This document shows, piece after piece, positions 45,306 to 55,206 of a stretch of 64,000 bases of DNA; the stretch's first letter is position 1; every line of letters begins with the position of its first letter. The position numbers were made by a program, and so were the translations under genes. This DNA comes from Neisseriaceae bacterium ESL0693. GTDB taxonomy: Bacteria > Pseudomonadota > Gammaproteobacteria > Burkholderiales > Neisseriaceae. The DNA lies in contig JAQTIE010000007.1 in NCBI GenBank assembly GCA_029433475.1, positions 1-64,000 of the forward strand. Direction: 5' to 3'. Under the pieces are notes generated by a model. It was not told where the DNA came from. It searched no databases and saw nothing but the letters and a program-made list of their open reading frames with translations.

Positions 45306-45926
45306 ATGCTGTTTAAGCGTTTTATAATGCCATTGCTGGGTATACTCATGATATTCTCAAGCGGTTGTGCCCAGCTACAGCAAAAACCAGATGCCTCATC
45401 AGCAACGTGGCCGGCCGCTCCCGAGCCGCTGACCGAAGGATTTAACAGCTCAGGACGACTGGCTGTCAAAGATTACGGCAAAGGCTCATATGCCAATTTT
45501 ACCTGGCAAAATGAGGGCGAAATACAAAGTATTGATGTTAAAACCCCTCTGGGCAACAGTGTCGGGCAGCTGTGTCAGGACAAACAAGGCGTTATCGCCA
45601 GAGACAGCCACGGGCAGATAATGCAGGCAGACAGCATTGCCTCATTAAGCCAGGACTTGCTTGGCGTTGCCTTGCCCTTTGAATATCTGAACCAATGGGT
45701 ACAAGGCTATCGCATTAATCATGAAGCGTATGAAATCCAGTCTGAAGATCGCCTGTATCAGCTAGGGTGGCGCATACAGCGACAATTAAGGCCAGATGGT
45801 CAAACCCCGCGCATGATCAGATTAATCAATCAGCAGTTTGACATCAAACTACTATTTGATGAATATTATCCGGCCAGCACTAAAGCCAGTGGTGATTGCC
45901 AGCTGCGTCATCAAATCGGACTTTGA
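45306..45926 (+). CDS. lolB: outer-membrane lipoprotein receptor LolB
   Basis: Accepts lipoproteins from LolA and inserts them in the outer membrane. 206 residues with a lipobox SSGC (Cys21) after a hydrophobic signal. FNSSGRLAVKDYGKGSYANFTWQ, SIDVKTPLGNSVGQL and LPFEYLNQWVQGYR match LolB; the protein is essential in related Gram-negatives. Coupled closely to the TPR gene upstream. Confidence 0.9.
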   Translation: MLFKRFIMPLLGILMIFSSGCAQLQQKPDASSATWPAAPEPLTEGFNSSGRLAVKDYGKGSYANFTWQNEGEIQSIDVKTPLGNSVGQLCQDKQGVIARDSHGQIMQADSIASLSQDLLGVALPFEYLNQWVQGYRINHEAYEIQSEDRLYQLGWRIQRQLRPDGQTPRMIRLINQQFDIKLLFDEYYPASTKASGDCQLRHQIGL

Positions 45927-46005
45927 GACCTATGCGTCAGGCGCTATAAAGGTTGATGGCTAACTTGCTTTTGGGGTGCCAAACACACAAACCCTATCCA
46001 TAACC

Positions 46006-46878
46006 ATGAATAACAACACACACCAACACACTAACCCCCAGCCGGCTGATGATGCCAGACTCTATCTGGCACCCGCCAAACTGAATCTGGATTTACGCAT
46101 TATCGGCCAGCGTGAAGATGGCTACCATTTACTGGAGAGTATCTTTACCCTGATTGATCTCTATGACCGCATCTGGCTAAAACCGGCCAATCATGGGCAG
46201 ATTGTGCTGCATACACCTGTGGAAGGCATTTCACCTGAAGAGGACTTGTGTTTTCGCGCGGCTGCTTTATTGCAGGCCGCCAGCGGTACCCGCCAAGGAG
46301 TGGATATCTGGGTACAGAAAAATATCCCCATGGGCGGGGGCTTGGGCGGCGGGAGCTCTGACGCCGCACTGATACTGATGGCACTCAATCAATTGTGGCA
46401 AACCGGCATAACACAAACCGATCTTATGCATATGGCCTTGCAGCTGGGCGCCGATGTGCCATTCTTTATTTTTGGAGAGAATGCATTCGTACAGGGCGTT
46501 GGCGAAAAAATGACCACGTTTTCCTTACCAAAACAATGGTATGTCATTATTCATCCGCCAGTACACGTCAGCACCTCTGAAATTTTTGCACACAAAAGCT
46601 TGACACGTGATTCCAAGCCACGCATAATGCCAGTCTTTCAAGCGATGCAGCACTGGCAGAATGATATGCAAAGTGTTGTTTTAGCTGATTATCCGGTAGT
46701 CAGGCTGGCGTTCGATGAGTTGGCTCGATATGGCCGTCCCATGATGAGCGGCTCAGGCGCATGTGTATTTTTGCGTTTTGATAATCAGCAAGAGGCTAAA
46801 GCCGTTTATCGCCAGATACAGAACACACATCAGGTATATTGTGTTGCTTCATTAGCAAAACATCCTTTTTATAGCTGA
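46006..46878 (+). CDS. ispE: 4-diphosphocytidyl-2-C-methyl-D-erythritol kinase
   Basis: GHMP kinase of the non-mevalonate isoprenoid pathway. LAPAKLNLDLRIIGQREDGYH and the ATP loop MGGGLGGGSSDAALIL are diagnostic, with the C-terminal GSGACVFLRF. The ATG at 46006 gives 290 residues; an in-frame GTG at 45976 is possible but lacks a better ribosome site. Third gene of TPR-lolB-ispE, directly before the tRNA genes. Confidence 0.93.
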   Translation: MNNNTHQHTNPQPADDARLYLAPAKLNLDLRIIGQREDGYHLLESIFTLIDLYDRIWLKPANHGQIVLHTPVEGISPEEDLCFRAAALLQAASGTRQGVDIWVQKNIPMGGGLGGGSSDAALILMALNQLWQTGITQTDLMHMALQLGADVPFFIFGENAFVQGVGEKMTTFSLPKQWYVIIHPPVHVSTSEIFAHKSLTRDSKPRIMPVFQAMQHWQNDMQSVVLADYPVVRLAFDELARYGRPMMSGSGACVFLRFDNQQEAKAVYRQIQNTHQVYCVASLAKHPFYS

Positions 46879-46888
46879 TATGTTGTGT

Positions 46889-46964
46889 TGGGGAGTCGTC
46901 AAGTGGTTAAGACACTGGGTTTTGATCCCAGTATGCGTAGGTTCGAATCCTACCTCCCCAGCCA
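46889..46964 (+). tRNA. tRNA-Gln (UUG)
   Basis: A complete 76-base cloverleaf with CCA encoded. TGGGGAG pairs with CTCCCCA; the anticodon stem CTGGG/CCCAG encloses TTTTGAT, anticodon TTG. The T-arm has GTTCGAATC. Discriminator G. Confidence 0.96.
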
Positions 46965-46987
46965 AGTCATTGGCTGTAACCCGTTTT

Positions 46988-47063
46988 TGGGGAGTCGTCA
47001 AGTGGTTAAGACCCCGGATTCTGATTCCGGTATGCGTAGGTTCGAATCCTACCTCCCCAGCCA
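46988..47063 (+). tRNA. tRNA-Gln (CUG)
   Basis: A second 76-base tRNA, 23 bases after the first and identical outside the anticodon arm. Stem CCGGA/TCCGG encloses TTCTGAT, anticodon CTG. CCA is encoded. The pair shares one terminator. Confidence 0.96.
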
Positions 47064-47066
47064 AAT

Positions 47067-47098
47067 AAAAAGCGTGTAAGAAAACTTACACGCTTTTT
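47067..47098 (+). terminator. tRNA operon terminator
   Basis: AAAAAGCGTGTAAG (47067-47080) pairs with CTTACACGCTTTTT (47085-47098) with a four-base loop and ends in a T run, directly after the second tRNA. Confidence 0.9.
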
Positions 47099-47275
47099 AA
47101 TATTTTAGTGTTAAAATTAACCGGTCGGGCGTTGCAAAAGTCATCTAACGTAGTATTATGACAAGCCCGATTGATTGCCTTACGCGCCACACATATTGAA
47201 ATGCGGAGCAAGGTTATGTTTCATACGGCACACACAAATCTCAAGAAACCTAAACAGGATTCAGGTACAGAAGAA

Positions 47276-48262
47276 ATGGCAGCATACGATAGTCTGATGG
47301 TGTTTACTGGTAACGCCAACCCGCAACTGGCCAATAATGTAGCCAGACATTTGGATATTTCATTGGGGCGTGCCTCCGTAGGGAAGTTTTCCGATGGCGA
47401 AATTGCCGTTGAATTACTGGAAAATGTACGAGGCAGAGACGTCTTTATCGTACAATCCACCTGCTCACCCACCAATGATAACCTGATGGAAATTCTGACC
47501 ATGGCCGATGCACTAAAACGCGCTTCCGCCGGTCGTATTACCGCTGCCATTCCTTATTTTGGCTATGCCCGCCAGGATCGTCGTCCGCGCTCAGTCCGCG
47601 TGCCGATTTCAGCCAAGCTGGTGGCCAACATGCTTTATTCTGCCGGCATTGATCGTGTGCTGACCGTTGATTTGCATGCCGATCAGATTCAGGGCTTTTT
47701 TGATATTCCGGTAGATAATATCTATGCCACGCCCATTCTGGTTAATGATATTGAAAAACAAAGAATTGACAACCTGATCGTTGTCAGCCCCGATATTGGC
47801 GGCGTAGTGCGTGCCCGTGCCGTAGCCAAAAATCTGGGTACTGATCTGGCTATCATTGATAAACGGCGTCCCAAAGCCAATGTAGCCGAAGTCATGAATG
47901 TGATTGGTGAAATTCAGGATCGTACCTGCCTGATTATTGATGACATGATCGATACCGCCAACACCCTTTGCAAAGCAGCCTCAGCACTTAAAGAACGCGG
48001 CGCTGAGCGCGTACTCGCTTATGCTACTCATGCGGTTTTCTCAGGTGAAGCCATCAACCGGATTGCCTCCTCAGACATTGATCAGGTTGTGGTTACCGAT
48101 ACCATTCCATTATCTGATGCCGCTACACAATGCGATCGTATCCGTCAGGTAAGCATTTCAGGTTTACTGGCCGAAACCGTTCGCCGAATCAGTAATGAAG
48201 AATCTGTGTCATATCTTTTTAATGAAGATGTGCCAGTACCGGGAGCAATGTTTATCCCATAA
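47276..48262 (+). CDS. prs: ribose-phosphate pyrophosphokinase
   Basis: Makes PRPP from ribose-5-phosphate and ATP; PRPP feeds NadC in this window and nucleotide synthesis. The ATG at 47276 ([12 protein letters not shown]) gives the usual 328 residues; in-frame starts back to 47171 are possible but would add an atypical extension. Key motifs: [44 protein letters not shown] (metal-binding His), the flexible loop [12 protein letters not shown] and the PRPP loop [11 protein letters not shown]. Followed by rplY. Confidence 0.94.
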   Translation: MAAYDSLMVFTGNANPQLANNVARHLDISLGRASVGKFSDGEIAVELLENVRGRDVFIVQSTCSPTNDNLMEILTMADALKRASAGRITAAIPYFGYARQDRRPRSVRVPISAKLVANMLYSAGIDRVLTVDLHADQIQGFFDIPVDNIYATPILVNDIEKQRIDNLIVVSPDIGGVVRARAVAKNLGTDLAIIDKRRPKANVAEVMNVIGEIQDRTCLIIDDMIDTANTLCKAASALKERGAERVLAYATHAVFSGEAINRIASSDIDQVVVTDTIPLSDAATQCDRIRQVSISGLLAETVRRISNEESVSYLFNEDVPVPGAMFIP

Positions 48263-48321
48263 TTGAATCATCTAAAGCTGGTCGCGGCCGATGATGATTA
48301 TTTATTTTTTGGAGTTTTTTT

Positions 48322-48894
48322 ATGTCATATGAAGTTAAAGCAGAAATTCGTGAAGCACATGGCACTGGTGCGAGCCGCCGCCTGCGTCGCGAAGGTAAAG
48401 TACCCGCCGTTTTGTACGGTGACAACATCAAGCCGCTGTCTATTTCCGTAGATCAGAGCACCATGTGGTATGCATTACAAAAAGAATCTTTCCATACAGC
48501 CATCATTAAATTAGATGTTGATGGTAAAGTATACGATGTGATCTTGCGTGATTTCCAGATGCATCCAGTAAAACAACAAGTACAGCATATTGACTTCCAG
48601 GCTGTTGAAGCCAACAGACCGATTAATATTCATGTACCTTTGCATTTATTGAATGCTGCTATATCACCAGCAGAAAAATTACAAAGTGGTCGCGTAAGCT
48701 TATTGGCCACCAGCGTAGAAATCAATGCATTGCCTAAAGATATTCCTGCCTCATTGGATTTAGACGTTGCTACCATGAGAGCCGGTGAAATCCGTCATTT
48801 ATCTGACTTGGTATATCCTGAAGGCGTGGTTAGCACCGCATTGCGTCGCAATGAAAATCTGGCCATTGCTTCTGCTACCGGTAAAAACAAATAA
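48322..48894 (+). CDS. rplY: 50S ribosomal protein L25/TL5 (Ctc type)
   Basis: 5S rRNA-binding protein, 190 residues, so of the long CTC/TL5 type with a C-terminal beta extension. [21 protein letters not shown] and [22 protein letters not shown] and VQHIDFQAV are typical. GGAG sits seven bases before the ATG. The usual neisserial order prs-rplY is kept, with a strong terminator after. Confidence 0.93.
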   Translation: MSYEVKAEIREAHGTGASRRLRREGKVPAVLYGDNIKPLSISVDQSTMWYALQKESFHTAIIKLDVDGKVYDVILRDFQMHPVKQQVQHIDFQAVEANRPINIHVPLHLLNAAISPAEKLQSGRVSLLATSVEINALPKDIPASLDLDVATMRAGEIRHLSDLVYPEGVVSTALRRNENLAIASATGKNK

Positions 48895-48913
48895 ATTATC
48901 TTATGATAATAAA

Positions 48914-48939
48914 AACGATGCTTTCAGGCATCGTTTTTT
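48914..48939 (+). terminator. rplY terminator
   Basis: AACGATGC (48914-48921) with GCATCGTT (48928-48935), preceded by A and followed by TTTT to 48939; 20 bases after the rplY stop. Confidence 0.88.
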
Positions 48940-49039
48940 GTAAGCTTTTAATGGATAAAGTCAGAATTATCCTGAAAATCAGATGTATTGTATTTGATTC
49001 TATACTTCACCGATTGCAAACCATATACACATCACATAA

Positions 49040-49645
49040 TTATTGCTGATACACAACCGGCTGGGTAGAACCATCTTCATTTACCTGCAATACCGCCACA
49101 CCGCAATGAGCACTATTGTAAGCCGGCACAACCTCATAATCTTTTCCTGCTTCCGGTGTAAAGGTCACATCATCACTTTGACATGAAGGCTGTGTGTGAG
49201 TCACTTTCGAATAATGAGTTTTCAACACATGGCTCATACCAATAAAAGCATTATTCACTGTAATCGGCGTATTGGCCGGAATGGTAAATTCCTGATAGAA
49301 CATCTTAGACAGAATACCATTATATTGAGCCATATTGGTGGACATGTCAGTAGCAGGAATACCAAGACTGCGATTTTTAGGTGAGCCTGCAAAAGATAAA
49401 AAAGCATCTTTGAAAGAGCTGCCGGTATTAATCCGTACTTTATGCTGCCCCTGAAAATATTCCATCTTACTGGGTTTCTGATTCTGGCCATACAAGCGAA
49501 TTCTGGCTTGAGATGAAGTATCAACCGTAGCTGAAGAAGCATCGATGGTATTGTTTGCTGAAGCACATGCCGTAATGCCTGCAAGAGCCATACAGACTAA
49601 ACTCAGCGATATTGTTTTATTAATCAATGACATAATTAATTTCAT
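49040..49645 (-). CDS. putative lipoprotein of unknown function
   Basis: A 201-residue exported protein with a lipobox ITAC (Cys27) after a hydrophobic signal; a second in-frame ATG at 49633 would shorten the leader by four residues. SSQARIRLYGQNQKPSKMEY is followed by a possible beta-rich body and two cysteines (QPSCQSDD, SAHCGVAV) that could pair. No family recognised. It stands alone between rplY and an AT-rich spacer, transcribed leftward toward the rplY terminator. Confidence 0.65.
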   Translation of the reverse strand: MKLIMSLINKTISLSLVCMALAGITACASANNTIDASSATVDTSSQARIRLYGQNQKPSKMEYFQGQHKVRINTGSSFKDAFLSFAGSPKNRSLGIPATDMSTNMAQYNGILSKMFYQEFTIPANTPITVNNAFIGMSHVLKTHYSKVTHTQPSCQSDDVTFTPEAGKDYEVVPAYNSAHCGVAVLQVNEDGSTQPVVYQQ

Positions 49646-50176
49646 CTTAACAAAAAAATATTTATAAGTATAAATCCATTACAAATGAAATACAAACCAT
49701 AAAATTCAATAATCTAAAATAAACAAAATAGGCGATACAATTAACCAATCCGTCCCTGGATACTAAATCCAGCTTAGCCAACCAGATCAGCCTGAGAAGG
49801 CTATTGTTTCAGATTGGCTGAACAGGTTTTAATTGAAGCATCATCTCAATGATTAAATACGCCATAAACCTTAAATTTAATGGGTTTGAGTAGATTTGTA
49901 TGTATTTAATGACTCAATGGCCATCTTTAGATTATGGCTTATTTTGCGGTTGTATCTGAAAATAAGAATATCGATATTATTAATATAAAAATCCAATATA
50001 TTTTTAAATATCAATATATTGTAGAAAATAAAGCATCTGATGCCCAAAAACACTGAATAAATAATTCATAATTTAAAATATAAGCAATAGAGTATTGATT
50101 TATATGATGTCATTTGCTTACAATAACCAGCAAACTGTGTTATATTTTTGAATAGTATACCTAACCCAGAAAACCT
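49646..50176. other. AT-rich intergenic region
   Basis: About 530 bases. Around 49770-49830 several complementary bits (AGCCAA with TTGGCT, AGCCT with AGGCT) suggest local secondary structure, but no clear RNA or gene. The last 150 bases are very AT-rich, a likely promoter for the JAB gene. Confidence 0.35.
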
Positions 50177-50863
50177 ATGGACATCAAACTTGGCAAAAAC
50201 GACAAGCGTTATATCGAAAGTACAGAAGATGTATTTTTAATCATGCAGCGTATCCTACGGCGCGAGAATAAGATAGACAAAGAAAAAGAGCATTTCTGGA
50301 TTATCGGTATGAATACCGTTGGCTATATTCTTTATATCGAGTTGATTGCTTTGGGTACAGTTAACTCAGTACCGATTGAGCCGATGAATGTTTTTCGGGT
50401 TGCCGTGATGAAAAACGCCACTCAGGTGATTGCCGTGCATAATCACCCCACCGGGCGGCTCACACCTTCAGCCGCAGACATTGACATAACTGATCGGTTG
50501 TTTCAAGTGGGAAGAATACTGAATATTACATTAACCGACCATCTGATTATCAGCCCCAATAGCTATCTGGGTTTTCGCGCTTGCGGCAAGATGGAAGAAA
50601 TAGAGCAAAGCCTGAAATATGTGCCTACCTATGAAATTATCGAACGGATTAGAAAAGAAGAAAAAGCCATAGCCGACGAAGTGATTCAGGCTGAGAAAGA
50701 AGCGACTAAAAAAGAACGTCAGCAAAAAGAAGCATTGGTAATGGCTTTATGGGCGCAAGAAATGCCCATCAAACAAATCGCCGCGCTGATTGATACTACC
50801 CCTAAAATCATTGAGCGAATGGTTAGTAGGAAACAGCAAGAGGATGCTAATTCGGTGTCCTAG
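50177..50863 (+). CDS. JAB/RadC-like putative metalloprotease
   Basis: A 228-residue protein with a RadC-type JAB domain: an intact JAMM metal motif AVHNHPTGRLTPSAADIDIT (H88, H90, S98, D101) after a GTVNSVPIEPMNVFRVAV block. A Lys/Glu-rich helical tail (about 155-190) and a possible helix-turn-helix (PIKQIAALIDTTPKIIERMV) follow, unlike short RadC. Similar proteins are common on mobile elements and are not needed for repair. No mobile-element genes flank it. Function unknown. Confidence 0.75.
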   Translation: MDIKLGKNDKRYIESTEDVFLIMQRILRRENKIDKEKEHFWIIGMNTVGYILYIELIALGTVNSVPIEPMNVFRVAVMKNATQVIAVHNHPTGRLTPSAADIDITDRLFQVGRILNITLTDHLIISPNSYLGFRACGKMEEIEQSLKYVPTYEIIERIRKEEKAIADEVIQAEKEATKKERQQKEALVMALWAQEMPIKQIAALIDTTPKIIERMVSRKQQEDANSVS

Positions 50864-51443
50864 GTTCACATTGATGGATAATATATAATTAAAGCAGAGC
50901 CAGACTGGTTTTAGTATAAAGTGTTATTTGCGATTTATTCTATAAATAAAAAGTATAGTAGTTATTGGTGCAGTTGTTGAGGCTCAAATGTATTTCGAGC
51001 GTATTAAGTTTAGGTAATTAGCTGGTTGGTAGTAAGCATGGTCATTACGTGTGGTTTTATTAATCCTATGGCTATGTTCCTGGCAAGCTAAATATTCAAC
51101 GAGTTTGGCATTAATGGCGTTTTAACGGTTAATTTTTAAATTTTTTCTAAATTTAGTTTAAATTAGCTTTGATTTGCATATTTTTGACAAATGCTTTAAA
51201 CAGAGTCAAAAGTAGTTCATTGTCCATAGTAAGTCTCTTGGTTTCATTCCAAAAGTATTGTGGAGAGTTTAGCGAATACATCGTTTTATTTATAGTTTCT
51301 AGTTATTATAAATGGCCATTTTTATCTATTTTTAGTAAGGCTCTTCATATATCAGTCCAATCGTTGATGGAAGATATATGAATTGATCAGAATCTGCTAG
51401 TTACAAAAATGAAACTTAGCCTATTGCCGATTTAAGTATTGTA
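50864..51443. other. AT-rich intergenic region
   Basis: About 580 bases between converging genes. A 70-codon frame at 51169-51381 has no ribosome site and poor codon use, so I do not call it. Nothing else recognised. Confidence 0.35.
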
Positions 51444-54400
51444 TTATGTACCAAGACTTGATTTTCCTATGTGTTTTTCTAAAAGGTTATCGATCTGTCT
51501 AAGAAATTCAATGAGCTCCTTATAATCCAACTGGTCTTTCTCCCATGGTCCTGTCATAGTAAGGTTTCGCACATCTTGCAATAGATTTTCTAAATGATGG
51601 TCAATCATTTTACGGAAATGTAATTGTAATTTACTCGATTTACTAAAGGCCAGTATCCATAGAAATATTTTAAATGCGTTGTTCCAATGAGTAGAATTCG
51701 AAGCACCTGCTAGTGGCTGTTGTACAATCATTCGATTTTGTTTCAAAATTTTATTTATTTTCTGTAGTTGAAATTCCTTTTGTTTTGAGCTACTCTTGGC
51801 AAAGAGAAATGAAGTTATTTTAATTGTATTACCTTCATATACTTGGTTAAAATATAAATTTTTATTCTCTGGCAATTCTAATCTGTTGATAAATGCATTC
51901 ATCCATATATCTAAAGCATCTTCACTGGTAATATGGCTATTTTGCAGCAATGGACTGATTACATCATAAAATAGCCATGGTTCAGTCAATGTTAAATGTT
52001 GATTACCTTTTAAGAAGTCAACCAAATCCCGTAATGCCTCAATATCAATTTTTGCTGGTAGTATTTTATGTAGTGCTACAATTAAACCTTCATAAATTCC
52101 AGTGTTTTTATAAAGATCCTTTTTCTTTGTATCTGTGGCTGTATGACGAATCATCCAGCAAAGTATTTTTAATTGCGTTTGATAGGGAAAATCTTCCAAA
52201 AATAATAATACTGAATCAAGACTATTTGGAATATCTAATTGTTGTCTGATTGCATGAAAACCTATCCATTGCAGCAGATCCTGATTGCTATGAACAAGAA
52301 GATCCAGTTGAGTTTTATTAATACCAGATTGTATTGAGCATGCAATTTGTTGGATAATTCGGCCCAATAGAGATAAATTTGCATTGGGTTTGGTTGGCAG
52401 GCTAGAGATTTGTAGTTCGATGATTGACAACAAAGAGTCTGGAGCATGTTTCCATAAAATTTCAATAGCATAAAATTCTGACCAAATGAAAACAGTATGA
52501 TCTTTACTAGGAATTAGATGATTTATGTCAATAGGCTCACCTAGTAATGTTTCAATTCGTTCTCTAAAAAGCTGAATATTTTCTATAACCAATCCTTTAT
52601 CTGTATTTTTATCATGTTTACGATCAAATGAAGCAATAAGGAAATGGTTTAAAAATTCAAGAAAATCACGCTCGAATTTAATATTTGGCTCTTTAGGAAA
52701 ATGTTTGAGTATTTCACTTAATATCTCCCAGATTGCATGAAAATCCTTGGAGTTAATTGCTTGTTTGTTGATACAGTTGTGTAATCCGTTAGGTAAGGTA
52801 AGTGAATTATTTTTAAGGAAGCCTAAAACCTTCATCTGTTCTCTTAATTGGTTACCATTCAATCCCTTTAGAGATGTTTCTCCAGTCCACACACTGAGTA
52901 CGTTGCCTGCTTCTGGCTTCTCCAAGAATTGGAGTCGATTGTAAGTAGTAGGAAATGTGGTAGAGTCAAAAAAAGGCTTTTTGTAGGAATTTTTATTTTG
53001 GCTGTCAGAATGTGCAGCCAATGCTTGTCGAACTAATGCAAGTTTATATGGTTCTATTTTGAGTAGAACATCTGCAGGAATTGGCGTAATCAGCAAGGGA
53101 TAATTTTCAGCAGTTTTTTGCAACGAATTGGATAAATGGAATCCAATTTTCCAAAATCCATCTGATCCTATTACCAGGATATAACGATCATGCAGCTTGC
53201 CTTTTTTTAAATAATAGATACGTAAATTTATACGGCTCAGTAAGTGCCTATTATCCTCAAGATATTTTTCCAGTGTATTGTTGTCTCTATCTGAGGTGAA
53301 AACAATATAATTAGATTCTTCTTCTTGATGCATCAATAGCAGTTGTACGCCAATATCATCAAAATAAGGATCAAAAATTATGATTTGATGTTGTCGATAT
53401 TTTTCCAACAGGGCTTTAAACCATTCTACAAATTGTAATCGGCCATCGCCAACTCCATCTCCCGTATTCCATCGCTGGAAAAAATTTCCTTTAGACTCAG
53501 GTGGATGAAGTTGTTCAAAAAGGTAAATGAGCTCATTATTTATAGGTACCCACGGATCAGCTATTCTGCTACCAATATAGTTTTCAATCCTCAAGCTGTC
53601 ATGAGCAGGCGTAAGCGCATTTTTTACACGATTGTGAAGAGTTGGTTTGGTCGTTTTTTCGAGCCAGTCAAATTTGTTTGGTTTAGTTGCATTTCCTATT
53701 ACAGTAATTTGAGAGCAAATTCCTCGAACATAGGCTTCTCGCCATCGACAACAGAGTATACTCTCATGGGGACAATCGTTTCTGTAGCCAAAAATCTCTA
53801 CTTCTATTGCATTCTTCCGTGCCCATAATTTCTTGGGTAACTGGAATTCATATTTAAATATTCCATCATCTTTGCGATTTGCCAAACCAATCATTGAGCA
53901 AAAGATTTGTCTATTGTTTATAATTTTTAAGTAGAATTGAAATTTTTCAAAGTATGGTACCTGTACTGGATTGAAAAGAATAGTTAGTACAGATGTGGGG
54001 TTAGGCCATTCTACATTAAGCAGATTTTGTTCATTGTCGTTTAGTGTAGGGAAAACTAATAACTCGAGATCTCCAAACCGTGTGATATCTACATTATTAA
54101 AATTCAAATCGGTTTCAGCATTAAGCTGCTTAGCTATAAAAGTAGTTAAGTCAGTATTATGCTTTCCATTCAGAAGAAATAACGCATTCTTATTTATTTG
54201 GATAATCGAAGCACTTAATGCTCCAGCTTTCTGATGTGGGCTAGTCAATGTTTCATAATTATATACATCGCGATTTAATAAATAAGCAACAGGTCGATAG
54301 GTTAAGTTATTCGGTGTAAGGATAATATGACCAAATTGTTTACTAAATTTATCTGAGCATTCAAACCCCATTGTTTTATTAATTGACGATATAGACTGCC

Positions 54401-54728
54401 CACTACTTAATTGTCTTAATAGATCCGCACAATCGCTGCTGCTTATATACAAATTAAGACGAATAATTTTTGCTTTAACTTGTTCTATAGCAGCGTATTT
54501 ATCATTGTCATTGAAAGACCATTTTCTGTTAACATGACGATATGGAAGAAGACGTCCATAAACCAGACGATTTTCAGTCAACTGGCTATTATATTTAATT
54601 TGTAAAATCCATAATTGTAAAGCGCAAGGACGGGCTTCGGTAGAAAATAAACGTGCCAACCGATAATCATTCAAGATTTCATCTAATGTAGGTTCCATTA
54701 AATTCTGTGTATTCCGTATTTTTGACAT
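51444..54728 (-). CDS. VPA1262-family protein with phospholipase-D-like motif
   Basis: A 1094-residue cytosolic protein, AT-rich compared with the core genome. The first 300 residues look like the VPA1262 N-terminal domain (RLARLFSTEARPCALQLWI, KIIRLNLYISSSDCADLL); this is from memory. Residues about 448-540 resemble half a phospholipase D-like fold: IIIFDPYFDDIGVQLLL, then KLHDRYILVIGSDGFWKIGF (His513 and Asp514, in place of the usual HxK). About 500 residues of helical, repeat-like sequence follow. No partner gene is adjacent. VPA1262 homologues occur on variable islands and some PLD-like proteins act in defence, so a nuclease or defence role is conceivable but not shown. Confidence 0.55.
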   Translation of the reverse strand: MSKIRNTQNLMEPTLDEILNDYRLARLFSTEARPCALQLWILQIKYNSQLTENRLVYGRLLPYRHVNRKWSFNDNDKYAAIEQVKAKIIRLNLYISSSDCADLLRQLSSGQSISSINKTMGFECSDKFSKQFGHIILTPNNLTYRPVAYLLNRDVYNYETLTSPHQKAGALSASIIQINKNALFLLNGKHNTDLTTFIAKQLNAETDLNFNNVDITRFGDLELLVFPTLNDNEQNLLNVEWPNPTSVLTILFNPVQVPYFEKFQFYLKIINNRQIFCSMIGLANRKDDGIFKYEFQLPKKLWARKNAIEVEIFGYRNDCPHESILCCRWREAYVRGICSQITVIGNATKPNKFDWLEKTTKPTLHNRVKNALTPAHDSLRIENYIGSRIADPWVPINNELIYLFEQLHPPESKGNFFQRWNTGDGVGDGRLQFVEWFKALLEKYRQHQIIIFDPYFDDIGVQLLLMHQEEESNYIVFTSDRDNNTLEKYLEDNRHLLSRINLRIYYLKKGKLHDRYILVIGSDGFWKIGFHLSNSLQKTAENYPLLITPIPADVLLKIEPYKLALVRQALAAHSDSQNKNSYKKPFFDSTTFPTTYNRLQFLEKPEAGNVLSVWTGETSLKGLNGNQLREQMKVLGFLKNNSLTLPNGLHNCINKQAINSKDFHAIWEILSEILKHFPKEPNIKFERDFLEFLNHFLIASFDRKHDKNTDKGLVIENIQLFRERIETLLGEPIDINHLIPSKDHTVFIWSEFYAIEILWKHAPDSLLSIIELQISSLPTKPNANLSLLGRIIQQIACSIQSGINKTQLDLLVHSNQDLLQWIGFHAIRQQLDIPNSLDSVLLFLEDFPYQTQLKILCWMIRHTATDTKKKDLYKNTGIYEGLIVALHKILPAKIDIEALRDLVDFLKGNQHLTLTEPWLFYDVISPLLQNSHITSEDALDIWMNAFINRLELPENKNLYFNQVYEGNTIKITSFLFAKSSSKQKEFQLQKINKILKQNRMIVQQPLAGASNSTHWNNAFKIFLWILAFSKSSKLQLHFRKMIDHHLENLLQDVRNLTMTGPWEKDQLDYKELIEFLRQIDNLLEKHIGKSSLGT

Positions 54729-55206
54729 ATTAAGAAGATAATAATTTATTATTTTAACATTTTTCAGTAAAATAATATTCCAAATTTTCCTTATAATGTG
54801 ATTATATTATTCAGCTTTTCAATCATTAAAAGGTAGATTGGTTTTTAACTGAGTATTTGTAATGTCAGATAGAAAATTCAAGGTTTCAATTTATATATTA
54901 AAGAAAAAATAATAAATTTTTAAGTAAATTAATATCTATCTAAATAAATCGATCAGGCAGTCTTTCAGAATATAATTGTAGTAAAGGGATTAAGTTGGAT
55001 TCAGGTAGATACAATGGCCAAGTATTCACTATCTATTATTAATAATAAAACAGAAAATGTGTTGCTTAAATAGGCTCATTTTCGCAGATAAAACGAAGTA
55101 ATAGCACTATAAACAAGGGATAGTACGGTTTCGTACTATCCCTTGTCTTGCTGATCTACGTTGCAGAATATTTAACAACGAATCAATACCGGCTCATTTT
55201 GCTTAC
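54729..55206. other. AT-rich intergenic region
   Basis: About 480 bases. The only clear element is the hairpin at 55114-55145. The left end, directly upstream of the VPA1262-type gene on the minus strand, is the likely promoter of that gene. Confidence 0.4.
55114..55145 (-). terminator. guaA terminator
   Basis: CAAGGGATAGTACG (55114-55127) pairs perfectly with CGTACTATCCCTTG (55132-55145) across four bases. On the minus strand it follows the guaA stop by about 60 bases; the following T-run is short. Confidence 0.75.

Noticed and set aside
46852-47079. Protein frames over the two tRNA genes
   Set aside because: Repetitive peptides (NPTSPAK, FESYLPSQ) are translations of tRNA sequence.
51169-51381. 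70-codon frame in the spacer before the VPA1262-type gene
   Set aside because: No ribosome site, poor codon use and no conserved features; AT-rich DNA gives such hydrophobic frames by chance.
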